Shown one piece after another: positions 63,188-64,000 of a stretch of 64,000 bases of DNA (the first letter of the stretch is position 1; every line of letters begins with the position of its first letter). The notes beneath the pieces are model-generated. The model was not told the origin of the DNA. It saw nothing but the letters and a program-made list of their open reading frames with translations, and made no database searches. The position numbers and the translations under genes are program-made. This DNA is from Bacteroidales bacterium (GTDB lineage Bacteria; Bacteroidota; Bacteroidia; Bacteroidales; F082), in contig JAEEQP010000014.1 of NCBI GenBank assembly GCA_016285355.1, forward strand, positions 1 to 64,000. The letters run 5' to 3'.

Positions 63188-63922
63188 ATTCATGTTTATC
63201 TTTTCAACATATTAAAATAAGCATCCAAAAGTTTCTGCGCGCCTGTGTACGCACTTATTCGTTGCCCGCACACATTGCTCTCGACCAAGGGTAGGAGGTC
63301 GGCGACGAGAGCTATCGGCAGAAGAGAAGAAAAAATACTAAGAGACAGGCATTATTATGAGGGTCGGGAGATAAGGTATAGCTTTGAAGACAAAGAATAA
63401 AAAGTATCTTCTTGACACTATATTACAAATAAGGTTATATCAAAACCACGGCAGTTATATCTTCAATCTAGAGTTATAGTTGCTGTTATTGTAATGATTT
63501 TCTAATATATAAGGTGTAAGGCGTTTTTCTAAGTTGGTTTGGGGTATTCAATGCCAACTTTGATGGAAAAACAAGAAAAAATAATTCATTAATTGCCCTT
63601 TATTGAAAAAATAGTATTTTTGCAGCGATTGTTCGGGGGAAAATCCGAGCAGTTGAAGGCAATTTGTGCTTGTATCCTGAAATACGAAATCTGGAAAATT
63701 TTGGAAAATGGATGCAAGATGCGAGTTGACCTGCCTAAATTGTATTCAAACAGTTTTTCTGTTGATACATATAGGCTAGGTGAACAGTATCTGTTTTATT
63801 TCCAAGGGTGTTTTCCAGAGCCTGTATTTCTAGAATAGGTACATTTCAAGTTTCCTAGCCTTCTTGTATGATGTTGTGCCGAATCGGGGGAGCTATAGGC
63901 AAAGTATAAAACTAAGAAAGAA
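63188..63922. other. Long intergenic region before the last lipoprotein gene
   Basis: No convincing gene is present in these 735 bases. A hairpin, GCTCTCG (63277-63283) with CGAGAGC (63306-63312) and GACC/GGTC nested inside, lies early on. A -7 element TATTTTTG is at 63615-63622, which would leave a leader of about 295 nt before 63923. A frame of about 80 codons at 63593-63838 spans that promoter and lacks protein-like features. Confidence 0.5.
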
Positions 63923-64000
63923 ATGATTTCTATTTCAAGATTTACCAAATCATTTATTGCAATCATTATTGCTGGAGTAGTCCTGACCTTTTTCTCTTGC
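63923..64000 (+). CDS. Start of a lipoprotein gene (3' partial)
   Basis: The frame from ATG at 63923 is open to the window edge and reads 26 residues: a basic start, a hydrophobic core (SFIAIIIAGVVLTFFSC) and a Cys at the last position, matching a lipobox. The rest lies outside the window, so function is unknown. Confidence 0.6.
   Translation, partial: MISISRFTKSFIAIIIAGVVLTFFSC

Noticed and set aside
63593..63838. 81-codon frame near the right edge
   Set aside because: It starts with TTG and spans a promoter element; no domain, signal or neighbour supports it.

Overview
The window looks like part of a chromosome of an uncultured gut- or rumen-type Bacteroidales bacterium. Three things point there. 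Most promoters I can read carry the Bacteroidetes -7 element TAnnTTTG, starts lack strong Shine-Dalgarno sequences, and several proteins end in a type IX secretion (T9SS) sorting domain. Typical Bacteroidetes genes such as the IPExxxVDY protein are also present. I see no transposase, integrase, phage gene or CRISPR array.

Layout. Positions 1-3200 hold the end of one T9SS cargo gene, a small lipoprotein and a complete T9SS cargo gene. Then come proS (+) and, convergent to it, nrdDG (-) behind a clear cobalamin riboswitch. Positions 8286-39037 are an island of very large secreted modular proteins, all on the + strand: a C10 (streptopain-like) peptidase of 2029 aa, a short and a long DUF1566-type protein, an S8 subtilase of about 2960 aa, a C25 (gingipain-like) peptidase of 2603 aa and a BspA-like leucine-rich-repeat (LRR) protein. 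Although the catalytic domains are unrelated, these proteins draw on one shared set of modules: InlB-like B-repeats, EF-hand plus LRR blocks, a beta-sandwich-like module (called here the LSQQIY module) and a C-terminal double-repeat module (called here GWNW). Only the last protein also has the classical T9SS C-terminal domain.

Positions 39364-63187 are mostly housekeeping: rnr, a BACON-type lipoprotein with two tandem paralogous membrane proteins, tRNA-Cys, map, dnaG, a GxxExxY protein, polA, acpP-fabF-rnc, an IPExxxVDY protein, a GT39-like glycosyltransferase, glnA, two unknown small genes, a DUF4143 ATPase and a TPR membrane protein. The window ends inside a lipoprotein gene.

The intergenic DNA holds several families of palindromic repeats. 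One has three copies whose 7-bp ends differ between copies but stay perfectly self-complementary. Another is a pair of palindromes built as 19 bp, 13 bp, 19 bp, placed 5-6 bp before a TATTTTTG promoter; it occurs at two unrelated loci. The DUF4143 gene and the GxxExxY gene are each flanked by direct repeats. One repeat element sits in frame inside the glycosyltransferase gene. All homology statements rest on reading motifs; no database search was run.
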